Below are positions 7,505-14,226 of a stretch of 14,353 nt of DNA, piece by piece (position 1 is the stretch's first letter; the number at the start of each line of letters is the position of its first letter). The translations under genes were made by a program, and so were the position numbers. The notes under the pieces were generated by a model. It had not been told where the DNA came from and made no database searches. It saw nothing but the letters and a program-made list of their open reading frames with translations. Source of the DNA: an uncultured Holosporaceae bacterium (GTDB taxonomy: Bacteria; Pseudomonadota; Alphaproteobacteria; CAISOG01); contig CAISOG010000065.1 of NCBI GenBank assembly GCA_903887035.1, forward strand, positions 1-14,353, read 5' to 3'.

Positions 7505-9262
7505 ATGATACCGCGTCGCGTTCGTCGGGTTAGGGTGCAAAGGGTAGCCCCCAATTTTCGGGAATCACCAGCAAACACCACCCCCCTGCATGAGGCATCC
7601 CCAGCAGTCCAAGAACAGGCAGTCCAAGAAACGGTGAACCCCTTTGATAAAATTGAGGGATTGCGGGCAACCACGGCGCCTTTGCCCACTTTAACGCCCA
7701 ATTCAACGCTCCCATCAACGCCTCTGCCAACGCCGCCGCTGATGATGGAGCAGGAGCAGATCCAGCTGGCCGAATCCCTATCCGCCCTGCAACAGCTGGT
7801 GCAACAGTTGCAGGCTGAGGCCGCTACCATCAACCAATCCATCCTACAAACCGATCAGCAAATTGAGGAGGCTACCGCCATCCTGGCACAGGGTTGTCAG
7901 GCCTTGGACAACGCCGCCGCCTTGGCCGCCAATTTTGATGGCGCGCTGGATGGCTTTAACCAGCTGGCCAACCAGTCTATGGCGGCATCACAACACACGC
8001 TTGAGCGCTGTCAACGGGCGGATCATGCCGTCAAAGATTTAACCCAGGATAGCCAGAAAATTGGTGAACAGCTGTTTGTGATTCGTGATGTGGTCGGGCG
8101 GGTCTATCTGTTGTCGTTGAATGCCGCGATTGAGGCGGCGCGCGCGGGTGAGGCGGGCATCGGTTTTACGATCATTGCCAATGAGCTTAAAACGCTGGCC
8201 AGCCAGGCAACCATGGCGGCTGAGCAGATTATGATGCCCATGCAGTCTATACAAAAATTTGTGCCGGATGCGGGTGCCGCCTTGCATGCCTTGGTGCAAA
8301 CGGTTGAGACGGGCATCGGCCAGGATAATCAGCTGGCCTTTGCCATTGCTGGCCAAGCGGCCTCAGCCGCCCAAATTCGCCAAGCGGTTGAGGAAACGTC
8401 ATCCTTTACCCAATCGATGCAGGCGGCAACCCAACAAATGGGCGCTATCAACCATCAATTGGCGCAACAGGGCAAAGACTTGCGGGCAAAGCTGCAGGCT
8501 GTGGAGAATTGCGGTGCGGCGATATCGGCAACCATTGCCATGATGTTGCATCCCGCCCTACAAACCGAACAATTTGCTGAGGATCCGCCAACAGAACAGC
8601 CAACAGAACAGCCAGCTGAACGGCCAGCCGAACAATTGTTGGCCACCGCTATCAGCCAACCAAGCCCTCTTCTGCCAGCCGATAATCATCTTGAGGGCGG
8701 GGATCAGGCGCCGATTATCCTGAATGACGCGATTGAGGATGAGGCGGGCTTTGGCGTTGATTTGGATGTGCAAACGGGAACAGTTCACCTGCATACAACC
8801 TCCGACGGGGGGGCAGCTGACCTGATGCCCCCTGCCAACCAAATGGCCATGGATGCGATTCGTTTTGCCCAGGATGACATTGATATGTTGTTGGCCAATG
8901 CCAGCAGCAATGATCTGGACAATTTGCCCTTTGGGGTAGTCAAGTTGGACGCCAATGCCAAAATTTTGGCCTATAACCGCTATCAATCGATGCTAAGCCA
9001 TCGTGACCCCGACAAAGTGATTGGCAAAAACTTTTTTAAGGATGTGGCGATTTGTGCCGACACGCCAACCTTTGCTGACCGATTTTTTGCGGGGGTTGAT
9101 GGGGGGCATCTGAACGCTATGTTTGATTACAATCTTAGCTACAAAATGCCCCAAACCAAGGTGCGGGTACATCTGAAAAAGGGTAAGGCAACCGACGGCG
9201 CGCAACCGACAGCCAGCAATGGTGGCCAGGATGTTTACTGGGTCTTTATCAAAAGGTTGTAG
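7505..9262 (+). CDS. Soluble methyl-accepting receptor fused to a photoactive yellow protein domain
   Basis: This 585-residue protein has no signal peptide or membrane segment, so it should be cytoplasmic. Residues 1-80 are a basic then Pro/Thr-rich leader. Residues 82-345 are coiled-coil MCP helices with the receptor hairpin tip at about 198-233 (SLNAAIEAARAGEAG, then FTIIANELKTLAS), the segment that contacts CheA/CheW. Residues 358-445 are an acidic Pro/Gln-rich linker with four TEQP-like repeats. Residues 449-585 align almost gap-free to Halorhodospira PYP: FAQDDI, the catalytic-pocket Tyr490 (Tyr42) and Arg500 (Arg52), VIGKNFFKDVA followed by Cys517 (Cys69, the p-coumaroyl attachment site), and the ending YWVFIKRL. 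Glu46 is replaced by Gln494 and Thr50 by Ser498; a loop near residues 560-576 is about 12 residues longer. GGAG lies seven bases before ATG 7505. A weak promoter candidate is TTGCAA-16-TATGGT at 7432-7459. The sensor sits after the hairpin rather than before it. Confidence 0.9.
   Translation: MIPRRVRRVRVQRVAPNFRESPANTTPLHEASPAVQEQAVQETVNPFDKIEGLRATTAPLPTLTPNSTLPSTPLPTPPLMMEQEQIQLAESLSALQQLVQQLQAEAATINQSILQTDQQIEEATAILAQGCQALDNAAALAANFDGALDGFNQLANQSMAASQHTLERCQRADHAVKDLTQDSQKIGEQLFVIRDVVGRVYLLSLNAAIEAARAGEAGIGFTIIANELKTLASQATMAAEQIMMPMQSIQKFVPDAGAALHALVQTVETGIGQDNQLAFAIAGQAASAAQIRQAVEETSSFTQSMQAATQQMGAINHQLAQQGKDLRAKLQAVENCGAAISATIAMMLHPALQTEQFAEDPPTEQPTEQPAERPAEQLLATAISQPSPLLPADNHLEGGDQAPIILNDAIEDEAGFGVDLDVQTGTVHLHTTSDGGAADLMPPANQMAMDAIRFAQDDIDMLLANASSNDLDNLPFGVVKLDANAKILAYNRYQSMLSHRDPDKVIGKNFFKDVAICADTPTFADRFFAGVDGGHLNAMFDYNLSYKMPQTKVRVHLKKGKATDGAQPTASNGGQDVYWVFIKRL
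8588..8635 (+). repeat. 12-bp repeat in the PYP-MCP linker
   Basis: Four in-frame 12-bp units encode Pro-Thr-Glu-Gln, Pro-Thr-Glu-Gln, Pro-Ala-Glu-Arg and Pro-Ala-Glu-Gln. The first two (CCAACAGAACAG) are identical, the next two diverged. The repeat lengthens the flexible linker between the MCP hairpin and the PYP domain. Confidence 0.9.
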
Positions 9263-9322
9263 CGCCTCTGAGTGACCCCGTGGATTCGTGTCCACTTATT
9301 GCCCCCTCCATAAAAGCCCAGG

Positions 9323-10315
9323 CTACAAATCCTTTTTAAGATCTTGAATCACCAGCTCCATCAACGCCTCCAACCCCTGTCCCGTCATGCTGGACAGCAG
9401 GTACACGGGTTTCTGGGTGGCGCGTTTCAACTTGGCCTGTTGCAGTTTGACGGTGGCGGGATCGACGGTATCGACGCGGCTTAGTACCACCAGTTCGGGC
9501 TTGCTGGCCAGCTCTGGGCTATAGGCCGTCAACTCCTTACGCACCATGCGATAGGCCTTTACCACGCTTTCCTGCTCAACATCCACCAGGTGGATTAGGC
9601 GTTGGCATCGTTCGATATGCCCCAAAAAGCGAGTGCCCAGGCCTATTCCCTGATGCGCCCCCGCCACCAATCCCGGAATATCGGCCAGGATGATCATGCG
9701 ATCATCGGTTGCAATCGCTCCCAATTGTGGGGTCAGGGTGGTAAAGGGGTAATTGGCAATTTTGGGGCGAGCGCGGCTGACCGCCGCCAACAGGCTGGAT
9801 TTGCCCGCATTGGGCATGCCAACCAACCCGACATCGGCAATCAATTTTAGCCGCAGCCAAATATATTTTTCGACCGAATCGCCACCTGGGGTGGTGCGTC
9901 GCGGCGCCTGATTGGTGGAGGATTTAAAGCGGGTATTGCCTAACCCCCCCTTGCCACCCTTGGCCAACACCACCTCCTGCCCCTCCTCCGTCAGGTCGGC
10001 TAGCAAGGTTTCATAGTCTTCGTCATAAATTTGGGTGCCAACCGGCAGGGGCAGGATGACATCCGCCCCGTTGGCGCCATGGCGATTCTTGCCCATGCCA
10101 TGACCGCCGGTTTTGCCCTTGTAATGTTGGCGATAACCGTAATCAATCAGGGTGTTGGCATTGTTGACGGCGCGCGCAATTACATCGCCGCCCTTGCCGC
10201 CATCGCCGCCATCGGGGCCACCAAATTCAATAAATTTTTCCCGCCGAAAGCTAAGGCATCCCGCCCCGCCCTTACCGCTTTGGATAAATATCTTTGCCTG
10301 ATCCAGAAATTTCAT
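9323..10315 (-). CDS. obgE: Obg/CgtA family ribosome-associated GTPase
   Basis: This 330-residue protein has the Obg glycine-rich fold (residues 1-158, with FGGPDGGDGGKGGDV and KGGKGGLGN) followed by the GTPase domain: G1 GMPNAGKSS (166-174), G2 FTTLTP, G3 DIPG (212-215), G4 LSRVD (278-282) and G5 LSSMTG (307-312). Obg assists 50S ribosome assembly and links it to growth control, and is usually essential. The C-terminal tail is short, as in many alphaproteobacteria. G4 reads SRVD; the base-specificity lysine of NKxD/SKxD is arginine here. The start at 10315 has AGGTGG seven bases upstream and a promoter candidate behind it. It is convergent with the PYP-MCP gene and is preceded by map on the same strand after 213 bp. 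Confidence 0.97.
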   Translation of the reverse strand: MKFLDQAKIFIQSGKGGAGCLSFRREKFIEFGGPDGGDGGKGGDVIARAVNNANTLIDYGYRQHYKGKTGGHGMGKNRHGANGADVILPLPVGTQIYDEDYETLLADLTEEGQEVVLAKGGKGGLGNTRFKSSTNQAPRRTTPGGDSVEKYIWLRLKLIADVGLVGMPNAGKSSLLAAVSRARPKIANYPFTTLTPQLGAIATDDRMIILADIPGLVAGAHQGIGLGTRFLGHIERCQRLIHLVDVEQESVVKAYRMVRKELTAYSPELASKPELVVLSRVDTVDPATVKLQQAKLKRATQKPVYLLSSMTGQGLEALMELVIQDLKKDL

Positions 10316-10350
10316 TGGTGTTCCACCTAAACATTAAACATAAGTAATTT

Positions 10351-10379
10351 ATATAATCATTCTGCTGAAAATTCGCCAA
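10351..10379 (-). promoter_or_regulatory. Candidate sigma70-type promoter for obgE
   Basis: On the minus strand, TTGGCG (10379-10374) and TTATAT (10356-10351) are separated by 17 bp, with TATATA one base further giving an alternative -10. The surrounding DNA is AT-rich compared with its neighbours. It lies about 35 bp upstream of the obgE start. Confidence 0.4.
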
Positions 10380-10528
10380 GCGGGGGTATGATCCCAACAG
10401 GCTGCTGCCTTTATGTGCCCAAAAACCGATGGCGTTGCTTCAGCATCCTTGACGTTAAGAGGGTTGTAGCGCATCACAGGCGGTGTCGGCAAGGCGTTGG
10501 GCGATAAGGCTATTGGCTAGGGCGCGGC

Positions 10529-11332
10529 TTAGGATACCGCATCATAGGGGGGCTTGTACCACCCCGTTGGGGATTCGGTAAAAATCTCAACCCCTGTTTC
10601 GGTTACGCCCAGGCTGTGTTCAAATTGGGCGGACAGGCCATGGTCGCGGGTAACAGCCGTCCATCCATCGGGCAATATCTTGGTTGCCCAGCCGCCCGTG
10701 TTAATCATCGGCTCAACGGTAAAGAACATACCCGCCTTCAGCGCCAACCCCTCACCAGGCTTGCCATAATGCAGCACATTGGGCTCATCATGAAAGACTT
10801 GCCCCAAGCCGTGTCCGCAAAAATCGCGCACCACCGAAAATTTATAGCCCTCAGCGACCTGTTGAATGGCATAGCCAATATCGCCCAGCGTTGCCCCTGG
10901 CTTAATGACGCGAATACCCGCCATCATCGCCTCATAGGTGGCCTCCACCAGCCGCCGCCCTTTAATTCCCACATCGCCCACGTAATACATGCGGCTGGTA
11001 TCGCCATGCCAGCCATCAACAATAACCGTCACATCGATGTTCAGAATGTCGCCAGTCACCAGTTTTTTGGCGCCTGGAATGCCGTGGCACACCACATGAT
11101 TGACGCTGGTGCAAATCGATTTGGGAAAGCCACGATAATTCAGGGGCGCGGGGATCGCCCCATGCTGGACAATATAATCATGACACAGCTGGTTCAGGCG
11201 ATCGGTGGTCACCCCCGGCACGACATAGGGGGTTATATAGTCCAAGGTTTCCGCCGCTAGCCGCCCCGCCGTCCGCATGCCCGCAAAGCCAGCGGCATCG
11301 TGAATTTTGATAGATCGTTTTAGCATGGTCAT
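10529..11332 (-). CDS. map: Methionine aminopeptidase, type I
   Basis: This 267-residue enzyme removes the initiator methionine from new proteins. It is a pita-bread-fold metallopeptidase with all five metal ligands in place: Asp100 (NIDVT), Asp111 (GDTSRM), His174 (GHGLG), Glu207 (TVEPM) and Glu238 (FEHS). The substrate-contacting histidines His83 (VCHGIPG) and His181 (FHDEP) are also present. There is no N-terminal zinc-finger or SH3-binding extension, so it is the short type Ia form. Two closely spaced ATG codons (11332 and 11326) could start it; neither has a good Shine-Dalgarno. The gene is usually essential. obgE lies downstream on the same strand after 213 bp, with its own candidate promoter. 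Confidence 0.97.
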   Translation of the reverse strand: MTMLKRSIKIHDAAGFAGMRTAGRLAAETLDYITPYVVPGVTTDRLNQLCHDYIVQHGAIPAPLNYRGFPKSICTSVNHVVCHGIPGAKKLVTGDILNIDVTVIVDGWHGDTSRMYYVGDVGIKGRRLVEATYEAMMAGIRVIKPGATLGDIGYAIQQVAEGYKFSVVRDFCGHGLGQVFHDEPNVLHYGKPGEGLALKAGMFFTVEPMINTGGWATKILPDGWTAVTRDHGLSAQFEHSLGVTETGVEIFTESPTGWYKPPYDAVS

Positions 11333-11760
11333 CGGGGCAAAGTTTGGGAGATTGGCGGTATCATCCGCCCACTATAGTATCTTTCGCGGCTAAAGGAACA
11401 GGGGGAAATAGGAGGGGCAGCAATGTGACACACCGATAATTCGCTGACCATTCTTTCCTGCCTTTTTCTGCATGCCGCCACCCAATTGCATACAATATGA
11501 TGCAAAATCAGCCAATACGAAATTTAATTTTCTGTATCCACCTAGAAATTAAAACAATATTTGTTGCAGACCATGCAAAAAGCGCTTGTATTGACGTAAA
11601 AAATGTTATAAGACTTGCGCTGAAAGCGTATTTCGACCGTGACCTTAGCAAAAGGTTTTGGTTGCAATGCTACAGCCGTCGCCCTAACAAGCGGCGATTT
11701 CTTCTGTACACCTTTAACCCCATACCATCCTATACCATCAAATGACAGGCAGTGTTATTA
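11333..11760. other. Intergenic region, AT-rich in its right half
   Basis: No recognisable protein gene was found here. An 82-codon frame on the plus strand (11497-11745) has no ribosome binding site and no family likeness, so it is not called. The stretch includes an inverted repeat TTGCAT (11486-11491) / ATGCAA (11500-11505) and a possible small RNA (listed separately). Its left end should hold the map promoter, for which only a weak TATAGT -10 is seen on the minus strand. Confidence 0.5.
11617..11706 (+). ncRNA. Possible small structured RNA
   Basis: A -10-like TATAAG (11607-11612) has an imperfect -35 (CTTGTA, 16 bp upstream). The next 90 bases contain small hairpins, CGCT/AGCG near 11619 and ACCTT/AAGGT near 11642, and end in a hairpin GTCGCC (11679-11684) / GGCGAT (11693-11698) followed by a T-rich stretch TTTCTTCT that resembles a terminator. 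No known RNA family was recognised. The evidence is suggestive only. Confidence 0.2.
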
Positions 11761-11789
11761 TTGACTGAAACTGAATTGCCGCGTATAAG
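11761..11789 (+). promoter_or_regulatory. Sigma70-type promoter for the SDR gene
   Basis: TTGACT (11761-11766) and TATAAG (11784-11789) are separated by exactly 17 bp, close to consensus at both boxes. Transcription would begin near 11796 and leave an AT-rich 5' leader of about 140 bases before the gene at 11936. The ten bases TATAAGACTT also occur at 11607, upstream of the putative small RNA. Confidence 0.7.
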
Positions 11790-11935
11790 ACTTAATATAA
11801 TTCTCCATAATGTGGCTTATAAGGATGTTTTTAACAAAATAAAAAAATTTTTTAACGAAATAGTAACAATTTTTATGGCTCATAGGGTCGTCTCTTTTTT
11901 AAACTTCTTATCACCTTAGTGAGGAAAACAACATT

Positions 11936-12901
11936 ATGATTTCAACCAACAGCAAAATTTATCTGGCTGGCCACCGCGGCCTTTTGGGCGCAGCCATCAA
12001 CAAACAACTGCAGGCCAGCGGCTATCAAAACGTCGTCACCCGCACCCGCGCCGAAACCGATTTGCGCAACCAGGCCTTGGTGGAGCAGCTTTTTGCCCGC
12101 GAACGGCCAGAGGCAGTGATTCTGTCGGCCGCGCGCGTTGCCGGGCAGCAGGCGGTCAGCAGCCAACCAGGTGATTACCTGCAAGCCAACCTGGCCATTG
12201 GGTTGAATGTTATTGATGCCGCCCGCCGCTGGGGCGTTAAGAAATTGGTTTATGTTGCCAGCCCACAGGCTTTTCAAACCGATTTTAACCAGTTTAATGA
12301 CAAAGACTTTGCTTCGGTGAAGGGTATTGTTGCCGCCAACATGGCCATGGCCATGGCGAAACGCAGCATCGCTACTATGTGTCAGGCCTATGCCGCGCAA
12401 CATGGTTTTGATGTAACCATCGCGGTGCCTAGCTATCTGTATGGTCCAGGCGAAAGCATTGAACCCAGCGTTGCCCAAATTGTGCCAAACCTGTTCAACA
12501 TCATCGAAAATGCCCGTGAACGTGGCGTGCAAAGCGTTGAGTTGCCTGGTCAGGCGGATGAGCAACAAGATTTTCTGTATGTTGATGACGCCGCCAGCGC
12601 CCTGGTGAAATTGCTATCGGCTAAAACCAATGCTGATCCCGTGGCGATTGTCAGCGGTCAGTCCACCCGCCTTGATCAGTTGGCCGCCAACATTGCCCGA
12701 CTGCTGCGTTTTGAAGGGGAATTGGCTTTTTCCGAAGATGAGCAGGCCTTTATGCCTTACAGCGATGTGGATACCAGCGTGATGAGCAGCCTGGGATGGA
12801 AAGCCAAAACCAGCCTTAGCGATGGTCTGCAACAAGCCTATCATTGGTGGGTTGAGCAGCGCAAAAAGCCCGTTGGCTTTGCTGGCCGCGCCGCCGCCTA
12901 A
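11936..12901 (+). CDS. GDP-L-fucose-synthase-like extended SDR with altered active site
   Basis: This 321-residue protein is an NAD(P)-binding extended short-chain dehydrogenase most like GDP-L-fucose synthase (WcaG/Fcl). It has the nucleotide motif AGHRGLLG (Gly12/15/18), ARVAGQQA, NLAIGLNVIDAA, SYLYGP (166-171) and QDFLYVDDAA (211-220). Compared with E. coli WcaG, Ser109 and Lys142 keep their places and their spacing to the Tyr position is exact, but Tyr136 is Met138, Cys109 is Gln111, and His179 aligns with Gln181. Those three residues drive reduction and epimerisation, so normal GDP-fucose synthesis is unlikely. The Met138 codon lies in an ATGGCC hexamer repeat (12341-12357). GAGGA lies ten bases before ATG 11936, behind a good promoter. 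No GDP-mannose dehydratase gene adjoins. An M23 peptidase gene follows after 31 bp. Confidence 0.82.
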   Translation: MISTNSKIYLAGHRGLLGAAINKQLQASGYQNVVTRTRAETDLRNQALVEQLFARERPEAVILSAARVAGQQAVSSQPGDYLQANLAIGLNVIDAARRWGVKKLVYVASPQAFQTDFNQFNDKDFASVKGIVAANMAMAMAKRSIATMCQAYAAQHGFDVTIAVPSYLYGPGESIEPSVAQIVPNLFNIIENARERGVQSVELPGQADEQQDFLYVDDAASALVKLLSAKTNADPVAIVSGQSTRLDQLAANIARLLRFEGELAFSEDEQAFMPYSDVDTSVMSSLGWKAKTSLSDGLQQAYHWWVEQRKKPVGFAGRAAA

Positions 12902-12932
12902 ACTCGGCCGTCCGCACACAAGCTTTGCGGTT

Positions 12933-13793
12933 ATGGGCGGGCTTGCCAATCGACTGTTGGTTCGGTTATGCCGCCAGCTGTCTAAGGTAGCCCGCCTGTG
13001 CCGTAAGTTTTCTAAAGCATTGTCTAGATGCTGTCAGTTTTCTAAAGCATCTTGCCGATGCAGGGGGCTTGCCTGCGGGCTGGTTGCCCTGTGCGGATTT
13101 TTCCTAGGCAGCCTGATGGTACCATCCATCAGTTTGGCCAATCCCACCAACTCCACCAACCTTACCAACACCAGCATGCAATCCCTGCCCCCCGCCCCGC
13201 GGGGCACGGATTGGCGTGCATCCGACAGCCTTACCCCCTCCGTCCCTGGCGCCAAAACGGCGGCAACGGCCGCACCCGCTAAGGCGGCCAGCCCCCAATC
13301 AGCACGGGCATCCCTGGCTAACCCTGTTCCCGCGGCCAGCAGCATTTCCTATGGCTATGGCTGGCGGCGCGATCCCATTACCGGCCAGCCCGATTTTCAT
13401 AACGGTATCGATTTTATTGCCCCGATGGGCAGCGCGGTGCAGGCCTGGGCGGGCGGCGTGGTGCAGCAGGTGCCCGTCGATAACGCCTGCGGCCTGGGGG
13501 TGGTGATTGCCAGCGGCGCCTGGCGCCAAGTTTACTGCCACCTGGCCAGTGTGCAGGTGCGCCCGCGCCAGACCGTGGTGGCGGGGCAACCCCTGGGCAC
13601 GGTGGGCAGCACGGGACATTCCAACGGCCCCCATCTGCATTGGACGCTGCTGTGGAATGGTCGCCTGGTCAATCCGCAATTGGTGTTGCAAAAAATGCAA
13701 CTCGCCCTCCCATTGCAACGTCAACAGCCGCAAAATGTTGTCGATCACGATGCGATAACCCCAACCATACATCAGGCGGATAAAGGGTTTTAG
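12933..13793 (+). CDS. M23 (LytM-type) metallopeptidase, exported
   Basis: From ATG 12933 the protein is 286 residues; an ATG at 12822 in the same frame would overlap the upstream gene by 80 bp and is less likely. The numbers below count from 12822. A basic Cys/Arg-rich stretch of three 10-residue repeats (50-79) precedes a hydrophobic signal segment (82-106, ending SLANP), then a Pro/Ala/Thr-rich linker and the M23 domain from about 175. The zinc ligands His193 and Asp197 (FHNGID) and His273, plus catalytic His240 (YCHL) and His271 (GPHLHW), are all present, so it should cleave peptidoglycan cross-links in the periplasm. No strong Shine-Dalgarno precedes any candidate start. The long basic segment before the signal is unusual, and the true start could lie inside it (for example TTG 13020). 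It follows the SDR gene by 31 bp. Confidence 0.85.
   Translation: MGGLANRLLVRLCRQLSKVARLCRKFSKALSRCCQFSKASCRCRGLACGLVALCGFFLGSLMVPSISLANPTNSTNLTNTSMQSLPPAPRGTDWRASDSLTPSVPGAKTAATAAPAKAASPQSARASLANPVPAASSISYGYGWRRDPITGQPDFHNGIDFIAPMGSAVQAWAGGVVQQVPVDNACGLGVVIASGAWRQVYCHLASVQVRPRQTVVAGQPLGTVGSTGHSNGPHLHWTLLWNGRLVNPQLVLQKMQLALPLQRQQPQNVVDHDAITPTIHQADKGF
12976..13050 (+). repeat. 30-bp tandem repeat in the M23 N-terminus
   Basis: AGTTTTCTAAAGCAT is present identically at 13006-13020 and 13036-13050, exactly 30 bp apart, with a third diverged copy at 12976-12990. In the peptidase frame each 30-bp unit encodes a ten-residue repeat of the form LCRQLSKVAR / LCRKFSKALS / RCCQFSKASC. Confidence 0.85.
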
Positions 13794-13823
13794 CCCCTGT
13801 GGCTGGCTGTACCCACATCACCC

Positions 13824-13836
13824 TGTCATCCTACCC
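13824..13836. repeat. Extra copy of the 13-bp element end TGTCATCCTACCC
   Basis: Identical to the left end of the 94-bp double-hairpin element at 13921 and the inverse of its right end. A shorter GTCATCCT occurs at 13848-13855. This points to a repeat family or nested remnants between the M23 gene and the transposase gene. Confidence 0.8.
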
Positions 13837-13920
13837 GCACCAAAGTCGTCATCCTCTCCGCCCCAGTATAAGAAAAATCTGGGGGATCCATGGGGTGTAC
13901 TGGCTATTCCAACATCACAA

Positions 13921-14014
13921 TGTCATCCTACCCTTTATGGGTAGGATCTCAAATCCTAGCCGTTTTACAGACGGTACCATCGCATGGATCCTACCCACAG
14001 GGGGTAGGATGACA
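13921..14014. repeat. 94-bp double-hairpin palindromic element
   Basis: The ends are a perfect 13-bp inverted repeat: TGTCATCCTACCC (13921-13933) and GGGTAGGATGACA (14002-14014). Each end also folds on its own: ATCCTACCC / GGGTAGGAT with a TTTAT loop on the left (13925-13947), and ATCCTACCC / GGGTAGGAT on the right (13988-14010). A smaller CCGT/ACGG hairpin lies in the middle (13960-13974). The architecture resembles REP/BIME or MITE-like intergenic repeats. No transposase is encoded inside. Confidence 0.85.
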
Positions 14015-14061
14015 ACGGAGCGGTGGCAATAGTGGGGGCAAGGATGACAGCGGAGCGGTGG
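14006..14061. repeat. 21-bp direct repeat, two copies 35 bp apart
   Basis: AGGATGACAACGGAGCGGTGG at 14006-14026 and the same sequence with one change at 14041-14061. The first copy overlaps the right end of the 94-bp element, so the element end plus its flank appears to have been duplicated. Confidence 0.8.
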
Positions 14062-14105
14062 TAGGGGTGGATGCCAATCAGACAGAACGGCGAAATACCC
14101 CCCAC

Positions 14106-14126
14106 CGGATCGCTGTCCGCGATCCG
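14106..14126. repeat. Perfect 8-bp hairpin
   Basis: CGGATCGC (14106-14113) and GCGATCCG (14119-14126) pair perfectly around a TGTCC loop. It directly precedes the larger inverted-repeat element and is probably part of the same repeat unit. There is no T-run, so it is not a standard terminator. Confidence 0.7.
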
Positions 14127-14128
14127 AC

Positions 14129-14216
14129 TCCCCCGCAAGGGGAGAGTGTTGTTCCCCCCTCCCGCTAAACCAGCTGTCCGTCGGCAGGGGTGTGTACCCC
14201 CTCCCCTTGCGGGGGA
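14129..14216. repeat. 88-bp inverted-repeat element with 15-bp arms
   Basis: TCCCCCGCAAGGGGA (14129-14143) and its exact reverse complement (14202-14216) flank 58 bp. Each arm is itself nearly palindromic. The element ends 10 bp from the stop of the transposase-like gene. Such G/C-rich intergenic repeats are common in alphaproteobacteria and generate spurious open frames; one on the minus strand (13965-14261) is exactly that. Confidence 0.8.
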
Positions 14217-14226
14217 AGTGTTTACT

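Noticed and set aside
9280..9295. Hairpin GTGGA/TCCAC between the PYP-MCP gene and obgE
   Set aside because: Five-bp stem with only TTATT after it; could end the PYP-MCP transcript but too weak to annotate.
10441..10528. Open minus-strand stretch of about 28 codons after map, resembling the end of a protein
   Set aside because: It begins after a TGA and has no start codon; no family likeness. Probably chance, or a remnant too short to judge.
11497..11745. 82-codon plus-strand open frame in the AT-rich spacer
   Set aside because: No ribosome binding site, no recognisable family, and composition unlike the flanking genes; it overlaps the possible small RNA.
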